A stretch of DNA of 64,000 nucleotides. Source: Shewanella sp. 1CM18E (GTDB taxonomy: Bacteria; Pseudomonadota; Gammaproteobacteria; Enterobacterales; Shewanellaceae). Shown one piece after another: positions 37,510 through 46,510 of this stretch (within the stretch, counting starts at the first letter, position 1; each line of letters begins with the position of its first letter). The position numbers and the translations under genes are program-made. Where the stretch lies: the NCBI RefSeq assembly GCF_023161665.1, contig NZ_JALNTW010000005.1, positions 1 to 64,000 of the forward strand, in the 5' to 3' direction. The notes below the pieces were generated by a model. That model was not told the DNA's origin, did no database searches, and saw nothing but the letters and a program-made list of their open reading frames with translations.

Positions 37510-38444
37510 GCCAATCAGTCAATCAACAGTCGGTTATCAAAACTAAAGGTTTATGTCGCCACTTTGGTAGCCTAAAGGCGATTGAAAATCTCGATTTTGA
37601 AGTCGGCAAAGGCCAAATTTATGGCTTTCTTGGGCCGAATGGTTGCGGTAAAACTACGGCGATTCGTATGCTGACAGGCTTATTGTTGCCAACATCGGGT
37701 GAGATAGAGATCTTAGGGCTAACCTTGCCGCGAGATGCTGAAAAGCTGCGCCTGAAAATCGGCTATATGACGCAAAAATTTTCGCTTTACGATGATCTTA
37801 CCGTAAAAGAAAACCTCAAGTTTATCGCCAAAATTTATGGCTTATCTCGCAGTGAACAACAATCGCGAATAGCTGAGTTACTGGAGACGTACGGCTTAGA
37901 TCAAAAGGCTGATCAGCTTGCAGGCAGCATGAGCGGAGGCCAAAAGCAACGTCTTGGCTTGGCGGCGGCGACTATGCATAAACCTGAATTATTGTTTTTA
38001 GACGAACCTACTTCGGCTGTGGATCCTGAGAATAGACGTAATTTTTGGGAGAAGCTTTTCGACCTGTGTGAACAAGGCACCACTATTTTAGTGTCGACTC
38101 ACTATATGGATGAAGCGGAGCGCTGCCATAAGTTGGCGATTCTAGAGGCCGGAGTAAAGCGTGCCGATGGTTCACCCGATGAACTGATGCAAAACATGGG
38201 CGCACAAGTGGTCGAGATTGAGTCCAACCAATTACGCCAACTCAAACAGCAACTCATTGTGCTGCCAGAAGTCATTAGCGCAGCGCAACTTGGCTCAAGG
38301 TTACGAGTATTAGTCAAAGACAGTTGTGATGATCCGCTGGGATTTCTCGCTCAGCAAACGAGGCTAGATAAATCGGCTTTAACTTTAGTGCGACCCAGTC
38401 TTGAAGATGTATTTGTGACTTGTACAGGTAAGGGGCGACAATGA
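37506..38444 (+). CDS. ABC exporter ATP-binding protein (YbhF-like)
   Basis: A 312-residue ATPase with Walker A GPNGCGKTT, signature MSGGQKQRLG, Walker B LLFLDEPTSAVD and switch His in STHYMDEAE. The C-terminal extension (about 225-310) is of the kind found in DrrA/YbhF ATPases. E. coli YbhF has two ATPase domains in one chain; this protein has one. Overlaps of 4 bp on both sides indicate a coupled operon. Confidence 0.92.
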   Translation: MSQSVNQQSVIKTKGLCRHFGSLKAIENLDFEVGKGQIYGFLGPNGCGKTTAIRMLTGLLLPTSGEIEILGLTLPRDAEKLRLKIGYMTQKFSLYDDLTVKENLKFIAKIYGLSRSEQQSRIAELLETYGLDQKADQLAGSMSGGQKQRLGLAAATMHKPELLFLDEPTSAVDPENRRNFWEKLFDLCEQGTTILVSTHYMDEAERCHKLAILEAGVKRADGSPDELMQNMGAQVVEIESNQLRQLKQQLIVLPEVISAAQLGSRLRVLVKDSCDDPLGFLAQQTRLDKSALTLVRPSLEDVFVTCTGKGRQ

Positions 38445-39586
38445 AAACACTTTACCGATTGCAGGCGATAGTCAGCAAGGAACTCACCCAGCTTAAGCGA
38501 GACCGAATGACCTTTGGCATGGTGATTATGATCCCGCTGATCCAGCTGATGCTATTTGGCTTTGCCATTAACACTAACATTCGTGATATTCCGGTAGGGG
38601 TCGTCGATCAAAGCCAAACAGCCTTAAGTCGGGTGTTAATTCAAACCGTTACCGCCACCCAAGTGGTGGAATTTACCGAGCATTTTTATGATGTTGAGTC
38701 GGCTCATGCGGCCATTGCGCGAGGTGAAGTGCGCGCGGTAATGGTGATCCCTAAAGATGTTAGTCAACGTTTAGTACGGCATAAAACGGTCGGCCTTGGT
38801 ACACCTGCATCCAGCGATGAGGAAACCAGCCGTCCAGTCGCTCAATGGATTGTTGATGGCTCAGATACCATGATCGCCGCGGCTATTAAGGGACTGCGGG
38901 CAATGCCATTAACTGAGCTGCTCGGACTGCCTGCAAATCGGATAACGCCGACCTTTGAGGTGGCATTGTTTTATAACCCTGAGCAGCGCACCGCAGTGAA
39001 TATTGTACCGGGGCTGGTGGGCGTAATCTTAACAATGACCATGATTATGTTTACCTCTGCTGCGATTGTGCGTGAGCGAGAGCGCGGTAACTTAGAGATG
39101 CTAATTACCACACCCATCCGTTCAATCGAGTTAATGTTGGGTAAAATTATCCCTTATATGCTGATTGGTATTGTGCAGGTAGCCATTATTCTGGGGTTGG
39201 GTTATAGCGTGTTCAATGTGCCAATCAATGGCAGCTTGCTGCAGTTAGCCGGGGCAACATTGCTGTTTATTATGGCCAGTTTGACCTTGGGATTGGTGAT
39301 CTCAACGATTGCGAAAAGCCAGTTGCAGTCGATGCAAATGACCATTTTTGTATTGCTGCCGTCTATTCTGTTATCTGGATTTATGTTCCCTTACGAGGGA
39401 ATGCCGATTGCGGCGCAATATATTGCCGAGGCGCTACCTGCCACTCATTTCATGCGCCTTATTCGCGGAGTTGTGCTGCGGGATGTGGAAATTATCGACA
39501 TGACTTACGATGTTACTTGGCTGGCTATTTTCACTATTATTGGCTTAATCGTGGCGTCGTTACGGTTTAAAAAGAACCTAGGTTAA
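38441..39586 (+). CDS. ABC-2 type exporter permease (YbhS/YbhR-like)
   Basis: A 381-residue integral membrane protein with one N-terminal membrane helix (about 25-45), a periplasmic domain (about 50-180) and five C-terminal helices with the ABC-2 motif RERERGNLEMLITTPI. E. coli has two permeases (YbhS and YbhR); only one is present here, so it probably works as a homodimer. The gene ends the operon. Confidence 0.9.
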   Translation: MKTLYRLQAIVSKELTQLKRDRMTFGMVIMIPLIQLMLFGFAINTNIRDIPVGVVDQSQTALSRVLIQTVTATQVVEFTEHFYDVESAHAAIARGEVRAVMVIPKDVSQRLVRHKTVGLGTPASSDEETSRPVAQWIVDGSDTMIAAAIKGLRAMPLTELLGLPANRITPTFEVALFYNPEQRTAVNIVPGLVGVILTMTMIMFTSAAIVRERERGNLEMLITTPIRSIELMLGKIIPYMLIGIVQVAIILGLGYSVFNVPINGSLLQLAGATLLFIMASLTLGLVISTIAKSQLQSMQMTIFVLLPSILLSGFMFPYEGMPIAAQYIAEALPATHFMRLIRGVVLRDVEIIDMTYDVTWLAIFTIIGLIVASLRFKKNLG

Positions 39587-39893
39587 GCCAGTTACTTATG
39601 AATTTATATTTTGTATAACCGATTAATAACCATTTATACGGATTTTTAAGTGCATAAATATTATTCTAGCTAGGAGGGGAAAAGGATTTTTTATTATTTA
39701 ATCAATCGTTACGGCGGTAGACTTTTTTTAGTTGAGTCACTGCGGAATAAAGTTAAATAAACAGATGTTTTAATTGAATGGATTGCTTGAAATAGATTTA
39801 GGTTGCTTAAAATATAATTAGAATGAAATAGCGTGGTGAATGTTTCGGTGTATCGCCGCGCTAATAAAAAACAGATTAGCAGCGGCGTTTTTA
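39587..39893. other. AT-rich intergenic stretch with one imperfect hairpin
   Basis: No gene is supported here. An imperfect hairpin (CGCCGC-T-GCTAAT paired with ATTAGCGCGGCG in minus-strand sense, about 39852-39887) lies just past the stop of the 48-residue minus-strand ORF and may mark its 3' end; it lacks a clear T-tract. The AGGAGGGG at 39672 is not followed by a start codon. Confidence 0.45.
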
Positions 39894-40040
39894 TCAATTG
39901 TAGCCAAGAATATAACTGCAATTTTCTTCCTCTTGCTCCTCAGTGCTGGCATGTTCCTCTACCACTGTAGATTCTTCATCTTCAAGTTTAGAAACAGCAA
40001 ATTGATTATGGTGATGATGACCAAATAAAAATTTCTCCAT
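39894..40040 (-). CDS. Putative 48-residue His/Glu-rich small protein
   Basis: A short ORF reading M-E-K-F-L-F-G, then four consecutive histidines, then NQFAVSKLEDEESTVVEEH, an acidic stretch (EEQEEE) and the end NCSYILGYN. AGGA lies about 8 bases before the ATG. The bias toward charged residues, the ordered N-to-C layout and the hairpin after the stop suggest a real gene rather than a chance ORF. The His cluster, acidic tail and single Cys could bind a metal, or it could be a peptide precursor; no family is recognised. Neighbours (ABC permease, NlpC/P60 lipoprotein) are on the other strand. Confidence 0.5.
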   Translation of the reverse strand: MEKFLFGHHHHNQFAVSKLEDEESTVVEEHASTEEQEEENCSYILGYN

Positions 40041-40190
40041 GGGCGGATCCTGTCATTAACTAGCGCGTATATTTAGGTATAGTTTAAATACATGGATTTG
40101 ATAGCCACTTTGAGTATTTATTTTTGTTAATTAAGCTACTTTTAAAGTTTTATGGCGAAGCTAGTTAGTGATTTTAATATTGGAATGCAG

Positions 40191-40661
40191 ATGAAGTTTT
40201 TAATTATTGTGTTTTTGAGTGCGTTATTAACCGCCTGCTCAAGTGTGCCAACAGAACCGAGTCGTGGTTCGGGTAAGCACTCTTTATCTAACTCTGCCCA
40301 AACAAAAAGTCAGTTATTACAAATGCATCGAGAGTGGCAGGGCGTACCTTATCGTTTAGGTGGCAACAGTAAGTCGGGTATCGACTGTTCTGGTTTTGTG
40401 CTGCTTACCTTTCAAAATCAGTTTGGCAGGCAGTTACCAAGAACCACAGAGCAACAGAAAAATATCGGTAGCAGCGTGAGCAAAAGTCAGTTGCGAGCAG
40501 GGGATCTAGTATTCTTTAAAACTGGCTGGAGTACGCGCCATGTGGGGATTTATCTTGGTGATTCGCAGTTTTTACATGCCTCGACTAGCCAAGGGGTGAT
40601 GATCTCAAGCTTGAATAATAGCTATTGGAAACAAAAATATTGGTTGTCGAGAAGACCTTAA
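40191..40661 (+). CDS. NlpC/P60-family lipoprotein, putative murein endopeptidase
   Basis: A 156-residue lipoprotein (lipobox LLTAC, Cys16) with a C-terminal NlpC/P60 domain. The catalytic Cys66 is in GIDCSGFV, His117 in RHVGIYLG and the third polar residue His129 in LHAS. It resembles Spr/MepS and NlpC, which cleave peptide cross-links in murein. ATG 40191 is preferred because GGA lies 6 bases upstream and the signal peptide begins there; upstream in-frame ATGs at 40152 and 40185 would spoil the lipoprotein signal. Confidence 0.9.
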   Translation: MKFLIIVFLSALLTACSSVPTEPSRGSGKHSLSNSAQTKSQLLQMHREWQGVPYRLGGNSKSGIDCSGFVLLTFQNQFGRQLPRTTEQQKNIGSSVSKSQLRAGDLVFFKTGWSTRHVGIYLGDSQFLHASTSQGVMISSLNNSYWKQKYWLSRRP

Positions 40662-40669
40662 AGAAGGCT

Positions 40670-40695
40670 CTCAAGGTGCCAATGAGCACCTTGAG
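40670..40695. terminator. Hairpin between convergent genes
   Basis: A perfect 10-bp stem (CTCAAGGTGC / GCACCTTGAG) with a 6-nt loop. T-tracts are poor on both strands, so it may act as a weak bidirectional terminator or an mRNA 3'-end protector. Confidence 0.6.
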
Positions 40696-40707
40696 GTTAC
40701 AAGTCGA

Positions 40708-41640
40708 TTAGAAGCGGCGACCGACAGATAACAATACTTGGTCCCAATTTAAGAAACCGTACTCAACAAAGATATTCCACTCATTTTTAGGGCCAAAGTC
40801 ATACACCATACTCACCGACATATTGTGGCTTTCTGCGCTGACCAAGTGCACGTCATAATCGATAGCAAGGCCGCCAGGCTTGTTAAAGAGTGGAATATTG
40901 AAGTCGTAACTACCACCGATTTTCTGGTTGATCATCTGGTAGTTATAACCTAACAAGAAAGCCAACTTATCGCCGCCAACATCGTATCTTTGTCCCATAC
41001 GGATAGAGCCAATATAGGTCTGTATCGTGCTGTCAGTGGTGGTGGTCCATGAGTTAGTAAACGCCGCCACACCCGTAAAAATAAACGGATGCATCCCCGG
41101 AATAACTTCTGCTTGGCCAGCAAGTACAGCACCTAAACCTAAGTTGTAGGCGGTGTACTCGATAGGAATCGGTAGCACCATATCGATACCATTAGGGCCT
41201 AAACCTTCGGCATTACTTAGGTCTGCCAAAATATCTTTATGGCCCTTGGTGTAGCCTGCAAGTCCATAGATATTAAGGAAGGGTAATACCCAAGCATCGG
41301 CTCTTAGTTGAATGCTTTCATCTTCACCGGTAATGATCACGTCATCAGCCGGGATCACCACATTGGCATTAATATTATTTAGCCAACCGCTACCCGTTAA
41401 TCCTAGGTTGAAGTTGTCTTTCGCATCGTAAGCGACTGACTGCTTGTTGTAATAAATATTAAAACCGACAGGAATAGGCAGCTCATAACCTAACTCGCGC
41501 GCTTTGTCGCCCCAAATCGGCAGGTGACTCCAATGAGCTGGTTGCTTGCGCTCAATATCACTGGTGTCGCTACTGTCATCTGCCCACGCGTTTAGGCTAA
41601 TAGTCGCCAATAGCATTGCAATTACAAAGTGTTTGTTCAT
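40708..41640 (-). CDS. Outer membrane beta-barrel protein, unknown function
   Basis: A 310-residue protein with signal peptide (1-20), alternating hydrophobic strands and a C-terminal Phe (VLLSVGRRF), typical of outer membrane barrels. Strand-like segments include FIFTGVAAFTNSW and NMSVSMVYDF. No known family is recognised with confidence. It lies 22 bp after the Omp85-like gene, so the two are probably cotranscribed. Confidence 0.75.
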   Translation of the reverse strand: MNKHFVIAMLLATISLNAWADDSSDTSDIERKQPAHWSHLPIWGDKARELGYELPIPVGFNIYYNKQSVAYDAKDNFNLGLTGSGWLNNINANVVIPADDVIITGEDESIQLRADAWVLPFLNIYGLAGYTKGHKDILADLSNAEGLGPNGIDMVLPIPIEYTAYNLGLGAVLAGQAEVIPGMHPFIFTGVAAFTNSWTTTTDSTIQTYIGSIRMGQRYDVGGDKLAFLLGYNYQMINQKIGGSYDFNIPLFNKPGGLAIDYDVHLVSAESHNMSVSMVYDFGPKNEWNIFVEYGFLNWDQVLLSVGRRF

Positions 41641-41662
41641 TTAGGTTTTCTCAAGGTATTAA

Positions 41663-42988
41663 TTAAAAGGCTTCGGTAAAGGTCAGGTAAAACCCGCTGT
41701 CGCCGTCACTTAAACCAAGATCAACGCGCACGTTCATTCTTGGCTGCAACTCGTAGCGGTAACCAACGCCGTAGCTATATAAAAGTTTTTCGTAAAGCTG
41801 AGTATCTGTGCCGGCAATAGAGCCAACACCTGTCCACAAGGTCATGCCATGAGCCGATAATTCGCCGTTATGGCGTAAAAAGGTATGGCGATATTCAAGC
41901 GTGTGTTCAATTGCTTCACCGTCGCGGTAACGCCCTTGATAAAGGCCGCGCAGCGATGTTTGGCCGCCTAGAGTCGGTAGATCATAGTAAGGTACATCAC
42001 CGTCACTCCACTGGTAAGCATTGTAAAATGCTAAAACCTTGCCTAATGCCAATGGTAAGTAATATCTATGGTCGATAAGTGCTTTTTGATAGCGATTATC
42101 GCTGCCAAAACTTGGGTTGTAGTTGATGTACTCTAGGTTAAGGAATTGGCCTTGCCATGCGTTAACCGCCACATCACGACTGTCGTAGCTAACCGAAAAG
42201 CCTAAACCAATAGACAAAGGTTTATCTTTGTATTGCTGGAAGTTTTCATCATCAATCGCACTTTGCGGCAGGCTAGTTTGATCTGGCTTAAAGTAGTTTA
42301 AGCGCAGCGCAGGACCAAAGTAGAAACCGTAGTCACTCTTAAAGTCTAAATTGGCGTGGTAACTCAGTGACGTTTTGTTCAACAAAGTGTCATCAGATGC
42401 AGGCTGTTGCTTACCTGCGTTGTAACCGACTCCCCAAAAGTTTTCGCTCTGATCCGCTAATACAAATAGGCCGTTGTAGCGAATATCATCGTTAGCAAAA
42501 AACAGGTTCTGTTTTGAGCGAATGCTATAACCCACATCGCCGTCGCCTTTATTTACAATACCGAATAGTGACACGCTCGAGCGTTGTAACTCTGTTTGTT
42601 CGCGCTCGGTTTTAAAGGAGTACAGGCCGCCAAGTGCCATCATCATACCGTTTTCAGGGGTAAAGGCTGGGCCGCCTAAAATATCGAACATGGCCAGGCC
42701 ATTTTTAGCGATATGATTGTGCTTGCCGTACTCAAGATCAGTGATTGCAGCGTCAAGCTCATCACAAACCTGCTCTGTGGCGCAGTTATCTTGTTGAGCG
42801 TCGAGTTCTTCAATTGCATCATCGTAAGCTTTACTGCGTTCTTCGGCTTGCTGTTGGCTGCTGAAAAAAGGCTGTTCACTGCTTTTGGTTGGTAAGTTTT
42901 GCTGACTTGAAGTGGCAATACTCGTCGTTGAAAAAAGCATTGCGATTACGGCTAAGCTTGCTTGCCATAAGCCTGATGTGCTGTTCAA
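41663..42988 (-). CDS. Omp85/BamA-type surface antigen barrel without POTRA domains
   Basis: A 441-residue protein with signal peptide (1-26), a short Gln/Glu-rich helical segment (about 30-95) and a BamA/TamA-like 16-strand barrel. The L6 motif LGGQTSLRGLYQGRYRD holds the conserved Arg-Gly, and the C-terminus ends in Phe (TFTEAF). No POTRA repeats fit in the N-terminal segment. Translation starts at TTG 42988, 6 bases after AGGGGA; the next Met is inside the signal peptide. Function is unknown; it shares an operon with another barrel protein. Confidence 0.82.
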   Translation of the reverse strand: MNSTSGLWQASLAVIAMLFSTTSIATSSQQNLPTKSSEQPFFSSQQQAEERSKAYDDAIEELDAQQDNCATEQVCDELDAAITDLEYGKHNHIAKNGLAMFDILGGPAFTPENGMMMALGGLYSFKTEREQTELQRSSVSLFGIVNKGDGDVGYSIRSKQNLFFANDDIRYNGLFVLADQSENFWGVGYNAGKQQPASDDTLLNKTSLSYHANLDFKSDYGFYFGPALRLNYFKPDQTSLPQSAIDDENFQQYKDKPLSIGLGFSVSYDSRDVAVNAWQGQFLNLEYINYNPSFGSDNRYQKALIDHRYYLPLALGKVLAFYNAYQWSDGDVPYYDLPTLGGQTSLRGLYQGRYRDGEAIEHTLEYRHTFLRHNGELSAHGMTLWTGVGSIAGTDTQLYEKLLYSYGVGYRYELQPRMNVRVDLGLSDGDSGFYLTFTEAF

Positions 42989-43338
42989 TTATTGTCCCCT
43001 GACATGGTGCGAATTAAGCTGAATTCGAGAAGACGCAAGAGTACGGCAGAATTTGTCGAAAACAAGTGTTGCTAACGGCCGGAACTTCAAAAAAAATGCG
43101 AGCTATATCGCGTTTGCAGCAAATGTCGCCAGTTCAGTGTGTTTTTTGCACAGGCAGGCTTGGTTGGTTAGCAAATAATCATAAAATAGCCTGTGATTGG
43201 TTTTTACTGAGAACACCACAATAATCAAATCCAAATAGTTAACTTTATGCTACTTTAAAGCCAGACTATAGAGACGCTAACGTTGACGATAAACTCTCAA
43301 TTAAGCAGTTTATCTAAGATCAGATTGAAGGAAGAGAA
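42989..43338. other. Divergent intergenic region before mogA
   Basis: This 350-bp non-coding stretch must contain promoters for mogA and the outer membrane gene pair. No specific operator or RNA motif was recognised. Confidence 0.45.
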
Positions 43339-43872
43339 ATGAGCAAAGCTAGAATCGGTATTGTAACGGTAAGTGATAGAGCCAGCGCTGGTGTTTACGA
43401 AGATATTTCTGGTAAGGCAATTATCGATGTGCTGAACGAATACCTGACATCTGAGTGGGAGCCTATCTATGAGGTGATCCCTGATGAGCAGGACGTGATT
43501 TCAGCAACCTTAATTAAGATGGCTGACGAGCAAAATTGTAGCCTTATCGTCACAACTGGCGGCACAGGCCCAGCTAAGCGTGATGTAACACCTGAAGCGA
43601 CTGAAGCTGTGTGTGATCGCATGATGCCAGGTTTTGGTGAGCTAATGCGCGCTGAATCATTAAAGTTTGTACCAACGGCTATTTTGTCACGTCAAACAGC
43701 TGGCCTACGTGGTGACTCACTCATCGTAAACTTGCCTGGCAAGCCAAAGTCTATTCGTGAATGTTTAGACGCAGTGTTCCCTGCTATTCCATACTGTATC
43801 GATCTAATGGATGGCCCATTCTTAGAGTGCGACGAATCAGTTATTAAGCCGTTTAGACCTAAAGCTAAGTAA
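43339..43872 (+). CDS. mogA: Molybdopterin adenylyltransferase MogA
   Basis: A 177-residue cytoplasmic enzyme that adenylylates molybdopterin before molybdate insertion. Motifs include VTVSDRASAGVYEDISG, TTGGTGPAKRDVTPEAT and NLPGKPKSIRECLDAVFPAIPYC. AAGGAAGAGAA lies upstream of the ATG. It appears monocistronic and is followed by three successive hairpins, the last a good terminator. Confidence 0.96.
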   Translation: MSKARIGIVTVSDRASAGVYEDISGKAIIDVLNEYLTSEWEPIYEVIPDEQDVISATLIKMADEQNCSLIVTTGGTGPAKRDVTPEATEAVCDRMMPGFGELMRAESLKFVPTAILSRQTAGLRGDSLIVNLPGKPKSIRECLDAVFPAIPYCIDLMDGPFLECDESVIKPFRPKAK

Positions 43873-43921
43873 GCTATTTACTTAGCTTGAGCTCGATAGA
43901 GAGTGTTTGGATGCACTCTCT
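43862..43921 (+). repeat. Two tandem hairpins after mogA
   Basis: Stem AAGCTAAGTA / TACTTAGCTT (43862-43888) overlaps the mogA stop. Stem AGAGAGTG / CACTCTCT (43898-43921) follows. Neither has a T-tract; the true terminator is the next hairpin. Confidence 0.6.
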
Positions 43922-43931
43922 AGGCAGCCAT

Positions 43932-43958
43932 AAAAAACGTGTTTCGGCACGTTTTTTT
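43932..43958 (+). terminator. Intrinsic terminator after mogA
   Basis: A 10-bp stem (AAAAAACGTG / CACGTTTTTT) with loop TTTCGG ends in a run of T residues. Confidence 0.88.
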
Positions 43959-44381
43959 GTGCCTGAAATCCCGCTAGATTTTACTGCTAATTCAGCGCGA
44001 ATTGGGTATCTAACTTGGCACTATGCCTATCTAGTCTTTGTCAGAATTCGCAATTTAATCATAAGCATTTTTATAGTTATTAGGTGTTTAACATTCTTGG
44101 ACTTTTGAGTCATTTTGGCTTTGCCCTTGGGTAATCCAAAGTGGATTCGGTTATTTTGGTTATTCTTTGGGCTTTTATGACTAAAGAGATATAAATCCTT
44201 TCACCAATTTGAGCTTTTTTCTTAGTGTGAACTATCGCCAAATAACGCTTTATTAGCCTTTTATATTTTTTCACAAACTTTTATATCGCTCAGGTATGAA
44301 TATCTCAATAATTTAACAACTTATGTTCTATTCTGGGGCAAATTTGTGCTTGTGCATTGGTAAAGTATTCGGAGTAGTAAA
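43959..44381. other. AT-rich leader of the chemoreceptor gene
   Basis: This 423-bp non-coding region is AT-rich toward the chemoreceptor ATG. No gene or clear operator was seen; promoter elements could not be placed with confidence. Confidence 0.45.
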
Positions 44382-46040
44382 ATGGATTGGCTAGCTTCAT
44401 TAAGTATTAAACGAAAGCTAATGGCGGTAATGCTAGTATTTGGTATGGCGGCATGTGCGATTTTGGTTGATGTTGTGTACAGCACTCAAGATGTAGAACA
44501 ACGTTTCGATGAATATGATCAGGCGGCGGTAAACAGCCAGAAATATTTGCTCTCAATTAACCGCGATATGAATTACGTATCACGACTATCACGCAGCATC
44601 ATGCTCGGTGATGATTTCGCTAAAAACTACGGCTTACTCGAAACCCGTATTCAAGATATTTATAGCCATTTTGAAGGCTTAGACTTAGCCATTAACGCAA
44701 TTAATAATCAGGCAGAACGTCAGAATATTCGTCAGCGAGCCGACCTATCTCAGCAAGCAACCGAGGCATTCTTGGAAGATGGCCGTCAACGCATGTTAGC
44801 GCTAAAGTCGGTTGATCGTACTCCTGAAGTATTGCAAGTCGCTTGGGTTGAATACAGCAAAGGCGCTAGCCCATTTGCTAATGAAGCAAGACGCACTTTC
44901 CGCGATTTAACCGATGCCGAACAGGTATTGCGTACTCATATCCAAGCAGAAGCGCTTGATGCACTAGCTTCTATGCGTATGCAGCTATTTGCGATTACCT
45001 TCTTCGCGTTTTCTCTTGGTGGTTTGATTCTATTCTTTGTGTCGCGTGCCATTTTAAGTTCAATCGAAAGCATGAAGCAGTCTATCGTCACTATTCAGGC
45101 CGATTCAGACCTTACCCGTAGAATTGATATTACGAGTAAAGATGAATTGGGCCAGCTTTCACGTTCATTTAACCTGATGTTAGATAAGTTTCAAACGAGT
45201 CTATTAAGCGTGGCTGAAACGTCTAGCTCATTGGCTGATTCTTCTCGCGGTATGGCTGTAACTACCGCTGATGCGGCTATATCTGTTCAGACCCAGCGAG
45301 ATGAGTTGGAAATGGTTGCCACCGCAATGAATGAGATGACAGCAACAGTTGTGGAAGTGGCTAAAAATGCTAACGACGCCGCAGACGCAGCAGTGCAAAC
45401 TGACACTCAGTCTCAAGCTGGTTTACAAGTAGTGAATAATACAGTGCAAGCGATTGAGGGCTTAGCCGTTGGTATTGAGCGTGCAGCGCAAGTGGTTAAA
45501 GAGCTTGAAGATGACAGCAATCAAATCGGCTCTATTTTAGATGTAATCAAAGGCATTGCAGAACAAACTAACTTATTAGCATTAAATGCGGCAATCGAAG
45601 CTGCGCGCGCGGGTGAACAAGGTCGAGGGTTTGCCGTGGTTGCCGATGAAGTCAGAACGTTAGCGAGTCGCACTCAAGAATCCACTGAAGAAATTCAGCG
45701 CATGATTGAGAAGTTGCAAGGCGGTGCTAAATCAGCAGCCGATGCGATGACTGATAGTCGCCAATATGTTGATGACAGTGTAAGTCATGCCCGCAGTGCA
45801 GGCGAAGTACTGCAAAGTATTGCCAAAGCAATAGCAACGATTACCGACATGAATACCCAAATTGCAACTGCGGCAGAAGAACAAAGCACGGTTTCTGAGG
45901 AGATTAATACTAATATCGTCAACATTAGTAATGCTGCTGAGCAAACTGCAGAAGGCACCAATATTAGCTCTAAAGAGGGTGAGAACTTAGCTGTTATGGC
46001 CCAACGTTTATCGGTACTGGTACAGGAGTTTAAAATCTAG
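44382..46040 (+). CDS. Methyl-accepting chemotaxis protein
   Basis: A 552-residue inner-membrane chemoreceptor. Membrane segments lie at about 13-32 and 202-222 around a periplasmic four-helix-bundle sensor (about 35-200). A HAMP domain (about 223-275; [21 protein letters not shown]) and a long cytoplasmic coiled coil follow. The signalling tip, [20 protein letters not shown] then [12 protein letters not shown], contacts CheA/CheW. Gln/Glu pairs along the helices are likely methylation sites. No C-terminal NWETF pentapeptide is present. The ligand cannot be told from the sequence. Confidence 0.95.
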   Translation: MDWLASLSIKRKLMAVMLVFGMAACAILVDVVYSTQDVEQRFDEYDQAAVNSQKYLLSINRDMNYVSRLSRSIMLGDDFAKNYGLLETRIQDIYSHFEGLDLAINAINNQAERQNIRQRADLSQQATEAFLEDGRQRMLALKSVDRTPEVLQVAWVEYSKGASPFANEARRTFRDLTDAEQVLRTHIQAEALDALASMRMQLFAITFFAFSLGGLILFFVSRAILSSIESMKQSIVTIQADSDLTRRIDITSKDELGQLSRSFNLMLDKFQTSLLSVAETSSSLADSSRGMAVTTADAAISVQTQRDELEMVATAMNEMTATVVEVAKNANDAADAAVQTDTQSQAGLQVVNNTVQAIEGLAVGIERAAQVVKELEDDSNQIGSILDVIKGIAEQTNLLALNAAIEAARAGEQGRGFAVVADEVRTLASRTQESTEEIQRMIEKLQGGAKSAADAMTDSRQYVDDSVSHARSAGEVLQSIAKAIATITDMNTQIATAAEEQSTVSEEINTNIVNISNAAEQTAEGTNISSKEGENLAVMAQRLSVLVQEFKI

Positions 46041-46107
46041 TGCTCAGTTAAGTACACCAAGTCAGCTGGTTAACATCTGGCGATAGCTTGTTAATCGACG
46101 ATTACTC

Positions 46108-46140
46108 AAGCCGCTAGCGAATGCTCGCGGCTTTGTTGTT
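46108..46140. terminator. Terminator between chemoreceptor and convergent small gene
   Basis: Stem AAGCCGC-T-AGC / GCT-C-GCGGCTT with loop GAAT and one mismatch, followed by TGTTGTTTTTA on the plus strand. It overlaps the stop codon of the minus-strand gene. Confidence 0.75.
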
Positions 46141-46341
46141 TTTAATTGCGATTAAATACGCACTGTAGCCGCTTAATAACCCCAGACTAGGGAGCACGAT
46201 AAAGTGACCAAATAGATTGGGTTCAATATTGAAATTTAGCCACACAAGTAGGCTCCAGCTAAGCGCTAAGTAACCTAAGCTTAATAGTCGATTGGTTACG
46301 GTTTTCTTATTACTGACCTTTGAATGAGTGTTGTTTCTCAT
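46114..46341 (-). CDS. Small membrane protein, unknown
   Basis: A 75-residue protein with a basic N-terminus (residues 1-20) and two predicted membrane helices (about 21-37 and 47-65). AAAGGAG sits 7 bases before the ATG, which argues that the gene is real. No family is recognised. Its stop codon lies in the terminator shared with the chemoreceptor gene. Confidence 0.65.
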   Translation of the reverse strand: MRNNTHSKVSNKKTVTNRLLSLGYLALSWSLLVWLNFNIEPNLFGHFIVLPSLGLLSGYSAYLIAIKNNKAASIR

Positions 46342-46510
46342 TGTTGTACTCCTTTATTCCTGCGACATAAGTGATGCGCCGAATCAATAATCCTTCCAAT
46401 GTTGATTAGTATAAAAACTGGACAACTGAGCTTTAAGTGTCATTATTGACAAAATAAAGGTGATAAATGACAGTCGGTATTTGCAATGCGTGACTGTAAA
46501 GGGAGAAGTG

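Noticed and set aside
39840..40028. Plus-strand ORF of 62 codons (hydrophobic) upstream of the NlpC/P60 gene
   Set aside because: It is antisense to the better supported 48-codon ORF and lacks a ribosome-binding site.
43887..44108. Plus-strand ORF of 73 codons after mogA
   Set aside because: It overlaps the terminator hairpins, has no ribosome-binding site and its translation is unlike a protein.
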